Counted from the first letter of the stretch, positions 1 to 10,950 are shown. The stretch: DNA of 64,000 nt from Sutterella sp. AM11-39 (GCF_003472385.1 NZ_QRLV01000005.1:62001-126000), one strand, 5' to 3'. Notes: generated by a model from the letters alone, not told the origin. Made by a program: numbers and translations.

Positions 1-1
1 G

Positions 2-361
2 ATCCCGCAAAACAACGACAAGACATTCCTTGTCAACCGCGAAGAACTAATCGGCGCACTGCGTCGTGCAGCTATTCTTGCCAATGAAAAGTTCAAGGGG
101 TTGCGCTGGATCATCACGCCGGGCTGTCTGAAGGTGCAAAGCGCCAACTCCGAAATGGAAGAAGCCGAAGAACAAATCGCCATCAACTACGACGGTCCCG
201 ATCTCGACGTTGGCTTCAATGTGGTGTATCTGCTCGACGTTCTGGGTAATCTCAAAAACAACGAAGTGCGCTTTTCTCTGTCAAATGCTCAGGGCGCCAC
301 GCTGCTCACCATGCCCGACAGCGAGCTCTTCCGCTACGTGCTGATGCCGATGCGCATCTAA
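2..361 (+). CDS. dnaN: DNA polymerase III beta sliding clamp, C-terminal part
   Basis: This is the 3' end of the gene for the ring-shaped processivity clamp that tethers DNA polymerase III to DNA. The frame is open from base 2 and ends at TAA 359-361. About 119 residues are visible, covering the third clamp domain, with the typical block VYLLDVLGNLKNNEVRFSLS and the C-terminal PMRI that helps form the partner-binding pocket. The 5' part, and presumably dnaA, lie before the window. gyrB follows, the common dnaA-dnaN-gyrB order. Identification by family resemblance is firm; only the truncation by the window edge limits it. Confidence 0.96.
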   Translation: MPQNNDKTFLVNREELIGALRRAAILANEKFKGLRWIITPGCLKVQSANSEMEEAEEQIAINYDGPDLDVGFNVVYLLDVLGNLKNNEVRFSLSNAQGATLLTMPDSELFRYVLMPMRI

Positions 362-379
362 TTCGAACGCCTTCTCCGT

Positions 380-435
380 TTCGGCGCCTGTTGTCTTCAG
401 CGGGCGCCGAACGCGTACTCTGCCTGAGCGCAGAG
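380..435 (+). other. Two consecutive hairpins between dnaN and gyrB
   Basis: A perfect 9-bp inverted repeat TTCGGCGCC (380-388) / GGCGCCGAA (403-411) is followed by a 6-bp one, CTCTGC (418-423) / GCAGAG (430-435). Neither has a T-run after it, so they are not classical intrinsic terminators. They may be RNA processing or pausing structures in the dnaN-gyrB transcript. Confidence 0.45.
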
Positions 436-506
436 AGTAGGAGCATGCGCGTCGGCGCCTTGCTTTGCAACTGGGTTGGAAAAACGTTTTTATATTGGAT
501 TTTTAG

Positions 507-3056
<2,550 letters not shown>

Positions 3057-3139
3057 TCCGTCGACTCGTCCGGTAAAGAGCGTCACATTCGGGGCCTGCA
3101 GGTAAAATCGCCTGACGGGCCCGTTTTCTTTTTATTGTC

Positions 3140-4078
3140 ATGACCACTCCGATCGAACAGCAAATCGTCATCGCCGTGAGCTCCCGCGCGCTTTTCAACC
3201 TGGAAAGCGAGCACCATATCTTTGAGGAGCAGGGTGTCGAAGCCTATCGCGCCTGGCAGGTTGCGCACGCCAACGAACCGTTGGAGCCCGGCACGGCTTT
3301 TCCCTTCATTCAGAAGTTGTTGCGCATCAACACGCTTTTCGGCGACAAACAGCCGTTTCGTGTGGTTGTTTTGAGCCGCAATACTCCGGAAACAGGGCAA
3401 CGCTTCTTCAACTCGTGCCGCGCCTACAACCTGCCGATCACAGCAGGCGCCTTTACGTCAGGGCAATCCACCTTCCCGTACCTGCAGGCTTTCGACGCTT
3501 CTCTTTTTCTTAGCGCCAATAAGGAAAACGTCTTTAACGCCGTCAGCAAAGGGCAACCCGCGGGGCTTGTTATCCCTGGCTCAACCGCGCTCAAGGATGA
3601 TTCGGAGACTGACGACGAACTGCGCATCGCGTTTGACTTCGACGGCGTCGTCATCGATGATGAAGCCGAAAAGGCCTTTCACGAAGAAGGCATGCAAGGC
3701 TTCGTGCAGCACGAAAGGCAAAAGCGCAACATTCCACATCAGCCGGGCCCCATGCACCGACTCTTTACAAAGCTCGGACAATTTCAGGCCTTGGATGCAG
3801 AACGCGGCAAAGGGGACCCGTATTTCAAGCCCGTGCTACGCGTCTCTATCGTCACAGCGCGCGGTGCCATGAACGAAGAACGCCTGATCACGAGTCTGAA
3901 AAGTTTCGGAATGAGCGCCGCAGAGCTCTTCTTGATGGATGGGCTGCCGAAAAAACGCGTGCTCGACGTCTTAAAGCCCCACATCTACTTCGACGATCAG
4001 CTCAAGCACGTCGAAAGTACCAGCGAGACGGTTCCGAGCGTTCTGGTGCCGTTTGGCATCAACAATCTTGTTTTGTAA
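3140..4078 (+). CDS. 5'-nucleotidase, cytosolic type I-like (PF06189 family)
   Basis: Predicted HAD-type nucleotidase that removes phosphate from nucleoside 5'-monophosphates in the cytoplasm. The 312-residue product carries the HAD nucleophile motif FDFDGVV near residues 164-170 (Asp165 and Asp167). A conserved N-terminal half (IAVSSRALFN, VVVLSRNTPETGQR) and a C-terminal IYFDDQ acidic motif fit the bacterial members of the cN-I family. No Shine-Dalgarno is visible before the ATG at 3140, so the start is chosen by the family's N-terminal MTTP.. pattern. The FadH-like gene follows after 22 bases, so the two may be co-transcribed. Substrate preference cannot be read from sequence. Confidence 0.82.
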   Translation: MTTPIEQQIVIAVSSRALFNLESEHHIFEEQGVEAYRAWQVAHANEPLEPGTAFPFIQKLLRINTLFGDKQPFRVVVLSRNTPETGQRFFNSCRAYNLPITAGAFTSGQSTFPYLQAFDASLFLSANKENVFNAVSKGQPAGLVIPGSTALKDDSETDDELRIAFDFDGVVIDDEAEKAFHEEGMQGFVQHERQKRNIPHQPGPMHRLFTKLGQFQALDAERGKGDPYFKPVLRVSIVTARGAMNEERLITSLKSFGMSAAELFLMDGLPKKRVLDVLKPHIYFDDQLKHVESTSETVPSVLVPFGINNLVL

Positions 4079-4100
4079 AAAAACGCGAGGCGATCGGCAT

Positions 4101-6140
4101 ATGCTCAGTCAGTGGCAGCACATACTTCGACCGATCGACTGCGGTCCGATGCGCCTGAAAAACAGGCTGACGTCCGCGCCGATCAACACAGGATTGGAAA
4201 ACCTTTCCAACCTAGCCGCCCTAGCTGACTTCTACGCTGAAGCCGCTGCCGACGGCGTCAGTCTCGTGACACTCTTTTCTCCGGCTCTTAGCGGTCAGGC
4301 CAAACAAAATGCGGACATTCTGCCTACTGTCTCGGACGATTTCCGTCGCTACAACCCCATTCTGAAGGCTGTATCGAGCTTTGATTGCCGGGTGGCTATA
4401 GAGCTCAACCACATCGGACAGGACGCCGGCGTTCTCTTTCCAATTTCAAGCGTTCCCGGCGTATCCAAACACACCGGAAAATCGTTTCATGCAGCCCCCG
4501 CATTTCTGATTCGCAAGGCCATACATCAGTTTGCACAATGCGCGCAACGCGCCGCCAGCGTGGGGTTCGACGCGGTGGAAATCAACGCCTCGGGACGTTC
4601 CCTTATCGCTTCCTTTCTGAGTCCTGCCATCAACACACGACAGGATGCCTGGGGAACCAATCAGCTCGGTCGCTTCCGATTTTTGCTGGAAACAGTTCGC
4701 AGCTGCAAGCGAAATTTGCCTGAAAACAAAGCGCTCGGCGTTCGCTTCAATCTCATGGAACTCTCCCCAAAAGGTGCAGCATGGGACGAGATCCTTCGCC
4801 TCATTCAGATGCTACGCATCGCCGGCGCCGACTACCTTGTCGGCATCGTCGACGGATTCGAAGAACGAGTCCCGACGCATTCGCACGCCATTCCTGAAGG
4901 CGTCTGGGTGCCGGCCTATGAAGCACTTGCGCAAGCTTCCGATTTGCCTGTCTTTTTTACGGATCCCGGCTCGGATTTCGACCGGTTGGAAGATCTCGCT
5001 CAAAAGCACGACAACGCGGTCTTTTCGCTGAGTACGCCTCTGCTGGGTGACAGTTCCTTCATTCGAAAAAAACTCGGCATCGCCGAAGGCGAAATTCGTC
5101 CATGGATCGATCACCACGACAGCGGCGTTCCACTGGACGCTTTGCGTACGAGAAAGTTGCTCAATCTCACCAATCCGTGCCAGTTTGGGCGCTTTCCATT
5201 GGCCAAGGTCAAAACGCCGACCCCAAAGCGCATTGCCGTCATCGGTGCCGGCTTGGCAGGCATGCTGTTTGCAAGCATCGCCGCCGGCCGAGGCCATGCG
5301 GTCACTTTGTTTGAAAAGAGCTCGACACCAGGCGGACAGCTCCATTTTGTCCGCGCAATCGAAGATAACGAAAATTACGATAAATGGCTCGATCTTCTCG
5401 TAAATGACCTCAAATTAAACAAAGTTAACGTCATTTACAACAAAAGAGTCGATCTTCAGGACCTTAAGAAAGAAGACGCCTTCGATCGTTTCGTCATTGC
5501 CACCGGCAGCGAACCCGAGATTCCCGACATTGCCGGCATCAACGCCTCAAACGTTGTGACATACGAAGAGTTGCTTACCGGCACCCCGGTCGGTAACCGA
5601 GTTGCCGTGCTCGGCAATGGTCGTCTGGCATTGGCTGTCAGCCGCTATCTACTTGAAAATAAATCGGAAACCAAGCGATCAGCCGAATCTTGGCTTGAAG
5701 CTTGGGGAGTCGGCAGCATCAAAGAGCACGCAGGCGGCGTCCTAGGCGTGATTCCCGAAATCGAACGTGCCGTACGTCAGCTCTATCTCATTGAGTTGGA
5801 TGCCGATATTTCCAACAAGCTGCTGAAAAAAGCACATAACCGCTGGGATCTGACCTGGCTGCTGATGAGAGGCGCGCAACGCGTCACGCAAGCCAATATC
5901 GAACTCATTGACAATCATGCGGTGCGTATTTCCGATTGTCCGGATCGAAGCAACCGTCAGGCCATCCGCATTGACCATGTCGTTGTTTGTTCAGAGTGCA
6001 CCCCAAATCTGCAAGATCGAGTCGGCCTTTTTTCCGGCGAAGATCGAGTACTGATTGTCGGTGCCGCTTCAACCGAGCGCGGCTATATGAATTTTGCCGA
6101 CATCATCTATCAGGTCTACGAGAAGGCCAGCACGATTTAA
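4101..6140 (+). CDS. FadH-like NADH:flavin oxidoreductase homologue lacking catalytic residues and Fe-S cysteines
   Basis: This 679-residue protein has the 2,4-dienoyl-CoA reductase (FadH) architecture: an N-terminal FMN-type TIM barrel (about 1-330), a linker, then an FAD/NAD(P)-binding half starting at RIAVIGAGLAGM (about 377-388) with GRGHAVTLFEKSSTPGGQL. Several FadH landmarks align by eye (NTGLEN, FDAVEI, DAWGTNQLGRFRF, EAWGVGS..AGG). The catalytic Tyr position falls on Ser167 (NASGRSLIASFL), and the catalytic His of the WHEAR motif is Phe253 (DGFEERVP). The four-cysteine 4Fe-4S linker is reduced to a single Cys360. ATG 4101 has GAGG upstream and starts on MLSQWQHILRP, matching the family start. 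Likely a non-classical flavoprotein or inactive relative; real function unknown. Confidence 0.75.
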   Translation: MLSQWQHILRPIDCGPMRLKNRLTSAPINTGLENLSNLAALADFYAEAAADGVSLVTLFSPALSGQAKQNADILPTVSDDFRRYNPILKAVSSFDCRVAIELNHIGQDAGVLFPISSVPGVSKHTGKSFHAAPAFLIRKAIHQFAQCAQRAASVGFDAVEINASGRSLIASFLSPAINTRQDAWGTNQLGRFRFLLETVRSCKRNLPENKALGVRFNLMELSPKGAAWDEILRLIQMLRIAGADYLVGIVDGFEERVPTHSHAIPEGVWVPAYEALAQASDLPVFFTDPGSDFDRLEDLAQKHDNAVFSLSTPLLGDSSFIRKKLGIAEGEIRPWIDHHDSGVPLDALRTRKLLNLTNPCQFGRFPLAKVKTPTPKRIAVIGAGLAGMLFASIAAGRGHAVTLFEKSSTPGGQLHFVRAIEDNENYDKWLDLLVNDLKLNKVNVIYNKRVDLQDLKKEDAFDRFVIATGSEPEIPDIAGINASNVVTYEELLTGTPVGNRVAVLGNGRLALAVSRYLLENKSETKRSAESWLEAWGVGSIKEHAGGVLGVIPEIERAVRQLYLIELDADISNKLLKKAHNRWDLTWLLMRGAQRVTQANIELIDNHAVRISDCPDRSNRQAIRIDHVVVCSECTPNLQDRVGLFSGEDRVLIVGAASTERGYMNFADIIYQVYEKASTI

Positions 6141-6824
6141 TCCTCATTTTTCTCCTCTGAATAACTCAGACCTCAAAACGCGGTTAGAGGGGGATGTTGT
6201 TCACATAGTCCGCTTGTGGATGAAAATCCCCCTCCAAACGGGGTTTGAAGGAAGCTTTTTTCCACATTTGCTGATTTTCATCCTAAAAATCTTCCTTCTT
6301 CTCGAATCGTAAAAAACGGCAATCCATTGAAAACAAAGGATTTTTTGTCTTAAAATCTAAGAAGGAGAGTTAGTTGGGGATCTGGATAACCAAAGGGGAG
6401 TAAGCCAGAGTTCTTTTCTCTTTTGTTCCAAAAAAATAAAAATATTTATGTAGAAATAGTCGTAAGTAGGTAGTGGAAAACTCTGTGAGTAAGTAAAAAA
6501 TCTCTTTTAAAAACAACGCAATAGCGTGTGGATAAAGGTCTGGATAACGTTTTGAACAGGGTGTGAATAAGTTGTGGATGAATGTGGAGAAAAAAGACGC
6601 TTTTTGAAAACACCGAAAAGTTATCCACAGGGGCTTGGGTTGTTCTTTTGTTGTACACAAAGTTATCCACAGGCTGTAACAGTGAAACAGGCCGTATAGG
6701 TTTAACGTTATATTGTGGATACTGATGTCAAATCCGGACAAGACGCTGTGCTAGGATTAGCGCGGTTTTGTTTGATCTCTTCTCAGGGCGCTTGAGTCGC
6801 CGGATGCTTCTTTAGCCGATTGTC
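6141..6824. other. Candidate replication origin (oriC), AT-rich non-coding region
   Basis: These 684 bases hold no convincing gene but many DnaA-box matches. Perfect TTATCCACA occurs at 6621-6629 and 6663-6671 (plus) and at 6527-6535 (minus). TTATTCACA on the minus strand is at 6562-6570. One-mismatch boxes lie at 6215-6223, 6258-6266, 6381-6389, 6539-6547, 6573-6581, 6651-6659 and 6714-6722. An A/T-rich stretch at about 6421-6520 could be the unwinding element. Nucleotide skew changes sign across it: a 300-base sample inside gyrB (1981-2280) has about 70 G and 87 C, while 15001-15300 has about 88 G and 71 C. Box density plus the skew switch argue for an origin rather than a DnaA-regulated promoter. 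Confidence 0.72.
6187..6234. repeat. 9-bp inverted repeat enclosing DnaA-like boxes
   Basis: GAGGGGGAT (6187-6195) and ATCCCCCTC (6226-6234) form a perfect inverted repeat. Its 30-base interior contains TTCACA and TGTGGATGA, both DnaA-box-like. It lies just after the FadH-like gene, so it may also be a transcript-end hairpin, but no T-run follows. Confidence 0.5.
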
Positions 6825-7595
6825 ATGTCCTTTCACACGCTTTTGCCCTGGTTTGCTCCGAGGCTTTCGCCGGGCATTTCAAGAGTGCTCACCAGCATCG
6901 GCCACAAAACAGTGCTGATGAGAGGCGATCAAATTGGAACGTCGACTTTTTTCAAGCGCGTGGTTTTCGTTCAAAGCGGGTTGTTGGCTCAGGGGGTGAT
7001 TAACCCGGGAGCCAGCTCGCCATTTATGCTGACGCTTTCCGCAGCAAACAGTTTCGGCGTACCGACTCGTGCGATTGACGCTCTGGACAATCTTCCCCGC
7101 CGCTATTGGGCTGTCTGCCGCTGTGAGGTGTTGACGGTAGCTCCGGAAATTTTCCTTCGTGTGATCGAAATCGACCCGAATTGGAACGAAGAGCTCAACC
7201 GTTACGCTCTTCGACGCGCCTTTTGCGAACGCCTCGGACTGATGGTGTGCCAGGCAGCAACTCCTTACGAGCGTTTTGGCGTTTTCTTGACGGTTCTTCT
7301 GAAGGCGGGCGGTACTACAAATATCGGGGAGTTTCCTGCCAAAAGTTTTGTTAGATTACCTTGTGCGCCTTCGCGTCGCTTTGTTGCAACGTTGTTGAAT
7401 TGCCAGCTCGAGCAGATTGATACAATTTTTCGCGACTGGATTTGTGACGGTGTTGTGAAAATCGTTGACCACAAGATGGCAGTCAGAGCGGACTTGCTGC
7501 AAAAAAACGAAGCCTGGCTGCAACCGTTTTTGAGAATGCAGCCCGATATTGAGCAAATGAAACCTGCGCATCGGGCCTTCGACATTACGATCTGA
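6825..7595 (+). CDS. Divergent Crp/Fnr-like transcriptional regulator
   Basis: A 256-residue protein with the layout of the Crp/Fnr family. The N-terminal effector-like part has a jelly-roll-like stretch (TVLMRGDQIG, VVFVQSGLLAQGVINPG). It is followed by a helical dimerisation segment (about 118-145) and a C-terminal winged-helix-like segment (APSRRFVATLLNCQLEQI, then FRDWICDGVVKI). There is no Fnr-type cysteine cluster and the cAMP-pocket residues are not recognisable, so the effector is unknown. No Shine-Dalgarno is visible before ATG 6825. It starts directly at the edge of the DnaA-box region. A second divergent member of the family lies at 32466-33305. The family call is moderately secure. 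Confidence 0.6.
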   Translation: MSFHTLLPWFAPRLSPGISRVLTSIGHKTVLMRGDQIGTSTFFKRVVFVQSGLLAQGVINPGASSPFMLTLSAANSFGVPTRAIDALDNLPRRYWAVCRCEVLTVAPEIFLRVIEIDPNWNEELNRYALRRAFCERLGLMVCQAATPYERFGVFLTVLLKAGGTTNIGEFPAKSFVRLPCAPSRRFVATLLNCQLEQIDTIFRDWICDGVVKIVDHKMAVRADLLQKNEAWLQPFLRMQPDIEQMKPAHRAFDITI

Positions 7596-7630
7596 CCAAA
7601 TTAACAGAAAAAAATCGGAGAATACACATT

Positions 7631-8326
7631 ATGTTCAAGCGCACTCTTTGCGTGCTGTCGTGTGCGGCAGCTATGACGACGGCCATGGTAGGCTGTGCGC
7701 CTCTTGTGGTGGGCAGCGTGGCTGTTGCGACTGTCTCGACAGTTTCGACCATTAATGACCGTCGTTCGGCTGGTTCCGTTGTCAATGACGGTGTGATTGA
7801 AAAGCGCTTGAGCTATGAAATCACTCAGGCTCTCAAGGATCAGTTAGGCGAAGAGCCAGAAGGTCGCATCACGGTGACCGCCTATGACGGCAAGGTGCTG
7901 TTGACCGGTGAAATCGAAACGCTCAAGGCTAAGCGAATCGTGACTGAAACCGTGCAAAAGAGCCTGGACGTCCGCAGCGTTGTCAACGAACTGGCCGTTC
8001 AACCGACCATCAGTTGGACGCAGCGCATCAGCGACTCCAAGCTGGCAACGACGGTGCGCTCGCGCATGGTGATGGAAGACAACGTGTACCTGAGCCAGAT
8101 GAAGGTGGTCGTTGAACGCGGCATCGTTTACATCATGGGTATCGTGACGCCGCAGGAAAATACGATCGCCATGACTGTTGCTGCCCGTACGAGCGGCGTG
8201 GTGCGCGTGATTTCGGTGTGTGACGTGATGTCAGCCGAACGCATCAAGGCACGTCTGAAGAACATCAATCAGGAAAACAAGGCTGCTCAGCAGCAAACCG
8301 AGGAAGAAGTTCCGAGCGGCTCCTAA
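7631..8326 (+). CDS. BON-domain outer-membrane lipoprotein (DolP/YraP-like)
   Basis: A 231-residue lipoprotein. The signal peptide MFKRTLCVLSCAAAMTTAMV ends in a lipobox MVGC, so the mature protein should be lipidated on the cysteine at about residue 22 and sit in the outer membrane. Two BON domains follow (about 65-130 and 140-210), as in DolP, which supports outer-membrane integrity in Enterobacteria. The phrases VTAYDGKVLLTGEIET and VVVERGIVYIMGIVT are BON glycine-containing strands. The C-terminal tail is Gln/Glu-rich. GGAG upstream of ATG 7631 gives a good start. It is monocistronic, ending in a strong bidirectional terminator shared with lipA. Confidence 0.82.
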   Translation: MFKRTLCVLSCAAAMTTAMVGCAPLVVGSVAVATVSTVSTINDRRSAGSVVNDGVIEKRLSYEITQALKDQLGEEPEGRITVTAYDGKVLLTGEIETLKAKRIVTETVQKSLDVRSVVNELAVQPTISWTQRISDSKLATTVRSRMVMEDNVYLSQMKVVVERGIVYIMGIVTPQENTIAMTVAARTSGVVRVISVCDVMSAERIKARLKNINQENKAAQQQTEEEVPSGS

Positions 8327-8347
8327 CGAACCGTCCCCGAAACGAAA

Positions 8348-8394
8348 AAAGCGCCTGCCCGGTTACCGGAAATCGCAGGCGCTTTGCTTTTTTG
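8348..8394. terminator. Bidirectional intrinsic terminator (BON lipoprotein / lipA)
   Basis: An 11-bp perfect stem AAAGCGCCTGC (8348-8358) / GCAGGCGCTTT (8375-8385) has a T-rich tract after it (to 8393) and an A-rich tract before it. It can therefore stop transcription from the two convergent genes. Confidence 0.88.
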
Positions 8395-8418
8395 CCAAAA
8401 ACGCGTTGAAATCGTGCG

Positions 8419-9348
8419 CTATTGCGCTTTGAGGCTATCGTCTGAGGCGTGGTAGCTCGAACGCACGAAGACGCCCGCATGCGCTGTTTTAAAGCCCATC
8501 TCAAGAGCCCGCTGACGCCAAAGGTCAAAGTTTTGAGGTCTGACATAGCGGCGCACGGGTAAATGAGCTTTGGACGGTGCCAGATATTGACCGATTGTGA
8601 CGCGGTCTACCTTGTGAAGACGCAGGTCTCGCAGTACCTCCATAACCTCTTCGTCTGTCTCGCCCAGTCCGAGCATGAGACCGCTTTTGGTGGGAATGTG
8701 AGGGTTTTGCTCGGCAAACGCCTTGAGCAGCGCCAAGGAGCCTTCGTATGAGGCGCCTGGACGTGCTACTCGATACAGACGAGGCACCGTTTCGATGTTG
8801 TGATTAAAGACATCTGGCGGCATCTCTGAGAGGATCCGCAGCGCGACGTCCTCCTTTTTCTTGAAGTCAGGCACCAGAATCTCGACTTCAATGCCTTCTA
8901 CGTTTTTTCTCAATTGCGAAATGACAGCGGCAAAGTGTCCTGCACCGCCGTCCTTGAGATCGTCTCGATCGGGACTGGTGATGACGACATAGCGAAGCTT
9001 GAGCGCTTTGACGGCTTGCGCAACGCGATGAGACTCATCGGCGGCGGGAGGCTTGGGAGTGCCGTGCGCCAAGTCGCAGAATGCGCAGCGGCGGGTGCAC
9101 AGTTCCCCGAGAATCAGAAAGGCGGCCGTACCGTGCGAGAAGCATTCGGCACGGTTGGGGCAGGAAGCTTCGCGGCAGACGGTGGAGAGCGAATACGAAG
9201 ACAGGATGTCGCGAATTGGGTCTTCGGCTCCTCCGGCAACGGAAGCTCTCACCTTGAGCCAGGCGGGCTTGGGAAGCGGTTGGGGGCAGTCGGAAGCCGC
9301 CTCACGCGAAATTTTCAATATTTTCTTGAAACTGCGTCCTGTTGCCAC
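8419..9348 (-). CDS. lipA: Lipoyl synthase
   Basis: Radical-SAM enzyme that inserts two sulfurs into protein-bound octanoyl groups to make the lipoyl cofactor of 2-oxoacid dehydrogenases and GcvH. The sacrificial auxiliary cluster cysteines appear as CREASCPNRAEC, the radical-SAM triad as CTRRCAFC, and the conserved C-terminal RSSYHA is present. I chose GTG at 9348, with GAGGATTCCC upstream and no overlap with menA. A GTG at 9399 would add 17 residues but overlaps menA by 43 bases and has no ribosome site. It is the last gene of the dacA-like/ybeD/lipB/menA/lipA operon. Confidence 0.95.
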   Translation of the reverse strand: MATGRSFKKILKISREAASDCPQPLPKPAWLKVRASVAGGAEDPIRDILSSYSLSTVCREASCPNRAECFSHGTAAFLILGELCTRRCAFCDLAHGTPKPPAADESHRVAQAVKALKLRYVVITSPDRDDLKDGGAGHFAAVISQLRKNVEGIEVEILVPDFKKKEDVALRILSEMPPDVFNHNIETVPRLYRVARPGASYEGSLALLKAFAEQNPHIPTKSGLMLGLGETDEEVMEVLRDLRLHKVDRVTIGQYLAPSKAHLPVRRYVRPQNFDLWRQRALEMGFKTAHAGVFVRSSYHASDDSLKAQ

Positions 9349-9356
9349 GGGAATCC

Positions 9357-10289
9357 TCAGAGAAGAATGAGACTGACAATGCCGCCGACTGTCAGACACA
9401 ATGAAAAGAGCAACTCGAGTTTAACCGTGCCGAACATGACGGCGTTTAGATCATTGCCTTCGCGGCGGGGCAGTTCATCGATCAGTTTTAAAGTTCGGGG
9501 CAGTGCAAGCAGGCACAGCGACAGTCCGAAGACAGATGGGTTGTAGACGATGGCAGCGGCTACCATCAGGTAGGGCGAATAAAGCAGGGCGCAATACACG
9601 CCGATCATGGCTTGACGCCCAAGGGCAACCGCCAGTGTACGGCGACCCACTTCAGCGTCGTGCTCCGTGTCACGATAATTGTTGACGGCTAAAACCGCAG
9701 AGGCGATGAAGCCGAGGGCGGATCCTGCCAGCAAGGCTTCCGGCTGCCAGATGCCGGTTTGCAAGTAAGCGGTGCCGGCTACGGCAATCGGGCCGAAAAA
9801 GATGAAGACCACGAATTCGCCCCACGGCGTGTAGGCAATGGGTTTTGGACCTCCCATATAAGCGTAGGCGGCTACGACCGAAGCCACCGAAATGGCCAGC
9901 ATGACCCAGCCGCCCACGTAGATGAGAAAGAGTGTATCGAGTGCCACAACGCCGATGAGAATTTTGATCATGCGCTCAACCTGAGCCACGGTAAGCCATC
10001 CGTTGGCGGTGGAGCGCGGCAGACCCTTACGGGATTTACGCTCGGCCTTGCGCTTGGTGTAACCGGCATCGTTTTCCATGTTGCTTATGGCTTGCATCAG
10101 AAGTGACAGAGCCAGTGTGGCAAGAGCGACAACGATATCGAACGTGTGCGTCACGGCGGCACTTACCGCCAAGCCGACGAAGACGGGGGCAGCGGCGATG
10201 CCCAGAGTTTTTGGACGGAAACTTGCGCACCAGGCAGCAAAACTTCCGGGTTTGACGCCTGGCACCGGCTGTATGTTTTCTTCAGTCAT
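9357..10289 (-). CDS. menA: 1,4-dihydroxy-2-naphthoate polyprenyltransferase
   Basis: UbiA-family membrane enzyme that attaches the isoprenoid tail to 1,4-dihydroxy-2-naphthoate, giving demethylmenaquinone. Features typical of MenA are RPKTLGIAAAPVFVG near the N-terminus, the first Asp-containing motif as SNMENDAGY (about 69-77), YMGGPKPIAYTPWGE in mid-protein and the second motif VNNYRDTEHDAEVGR. About eight to nine hydrophobic helices are visible in 310 residues. The start ATG lies inside the 3' end of lipB (8-base overlap), implying translational coupling. Menaquinone use fits the anaerobic reductases at 28.8-35.5 kb. Confidence 0.9.
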   Translation of the reverse strand: MTEENIQPVPGVKPGSFAAWCASFRPKTLGIAAAPVFVGLAVSAAVTHTFDIVVALATLALSLLMQAISNMENDAGYTKRKAERKSRKGLPRSTANGWLTVAQVERMIKILIGVVALDTLFLIYVGGWVMLAISVASVVAAYAYMGGPKPIAYTPWGEFVVFIFFGPIAVAGTAYLQTGIWQPEALLAGSALGFIASAVLAVNNYRDTEHDAEVGRRTLAVALGRQAMIGVYCALLYSPYLMVAAAIVYNPSVFGLSLCLLALPRTLKLIDELPRREGNDLNAVMFGTVKLELLFSLCLTVGGIVSLILL

Positions 10290-10950
10290 GGTTCGATGAA
10301 ATTTGAATGTCGTTGAGCGCGCGAAGCAGTCTTTGTCGATACTCGCCTTTGACCGTTTCCAAGTCGCAATCCGCGCCCAGCGACATCATATCGGTGACGC
10401 GCAATCCCGAGTAGCCGCATGGCGCGATGCGTCGGAAACCGGCCAGATCCGTGTGCACGTTGAGAGCGATGCCGTGAAGCGTAGAGCCTCGGCTGACATG
10501 AATGCCGATGGAAGCGATTTTAGCGATTCCGCTGAACTCACCCATGCCCCCCGGCATCGGGACGTAGACGCCCGGAGCGCCCGGGTGGCGGATCGATTCG
10601 ATGCCGAAAGCCGCGAGCGTGTCGATGAGTGTTTCGAGCAAAAGCGAGACGTAGGTCTTGACGAACAAATGTCGGCGCCGTAGATCAAGCAGCGGATACA
10701 CCACCATTTGTCCGGGAGCGTGAAAGGTGATGTCGCCTCCGCGCTCGACCGGTACCAGAGGTACGTCGCCGATGCTGCCGCAACGCTGCAGGGCATCGCG
10801 GCCGGCAGTATAGACGGCCGGATGCTCGACAAACCAGATTTCGTCGGGTGTTTCCGGCGTGCGCGTCCGTGTAAACACGCGCATGGCTTCGCAGACGGGC
10901 TCGTACTGTGCAAGCCCCAAATCCCGAACAATGGGGGTGCTGACCGTCAC
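10282..10950 (-). CDS. lipB: Octanoyl-[ACP]:protein octanoyltransferase
   Basis: Transfers octanoate from acyl carrier protein to lipoyl domains, the step before LipA. The catalytic cysteine lies in APCGYSG and the catalytic lysine in AKIASIGIHV; RGGDITFHAPGQMVVYP is the substrate-pocket signature. The product has 222 residues, normal for the family. The start is GTG at 10950, overlapping the ybeD stop as GTGA. It sits in the classic ybeD-lipB order, with menA interposed before lipA. Confidence 0.95.
   Translation of the reverse strand: MTVSTPIVRDLGLAQYEPVCEAMRVFTRTRTPETPDEIWFVEHPAVYTAGRDALQRCGSIGDVPLVPVERGGDITFHAPGQMVVYPLLDLRRRHLFVKTYVSLLLETLIDTLAAFGIESIRHPGAPGVYVPMPGGMGEFSGIAKIASIGIHVSRGSTLHGIALNVHTDLAGFRRIAPCGYSGLRVTDMMSLGADCDLETVKGEYRQRLLRALNDIQISSNHD

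Noticed and set aside
6370-6741. Minus-strand open frame across the DnaA-box region
   Set aside because: Phe/Tyr/Leu-rich product from AT-rich DNA, no ribosome site, and the DNA is better explained as an origin region.
9349-9399. N-terminal extension of LipA by 17 residues
   Set aside because: The GTG at 9399 lacks a ribosome site and overlaps menA, whereas GTG 9348 has GAGG at proper distance.
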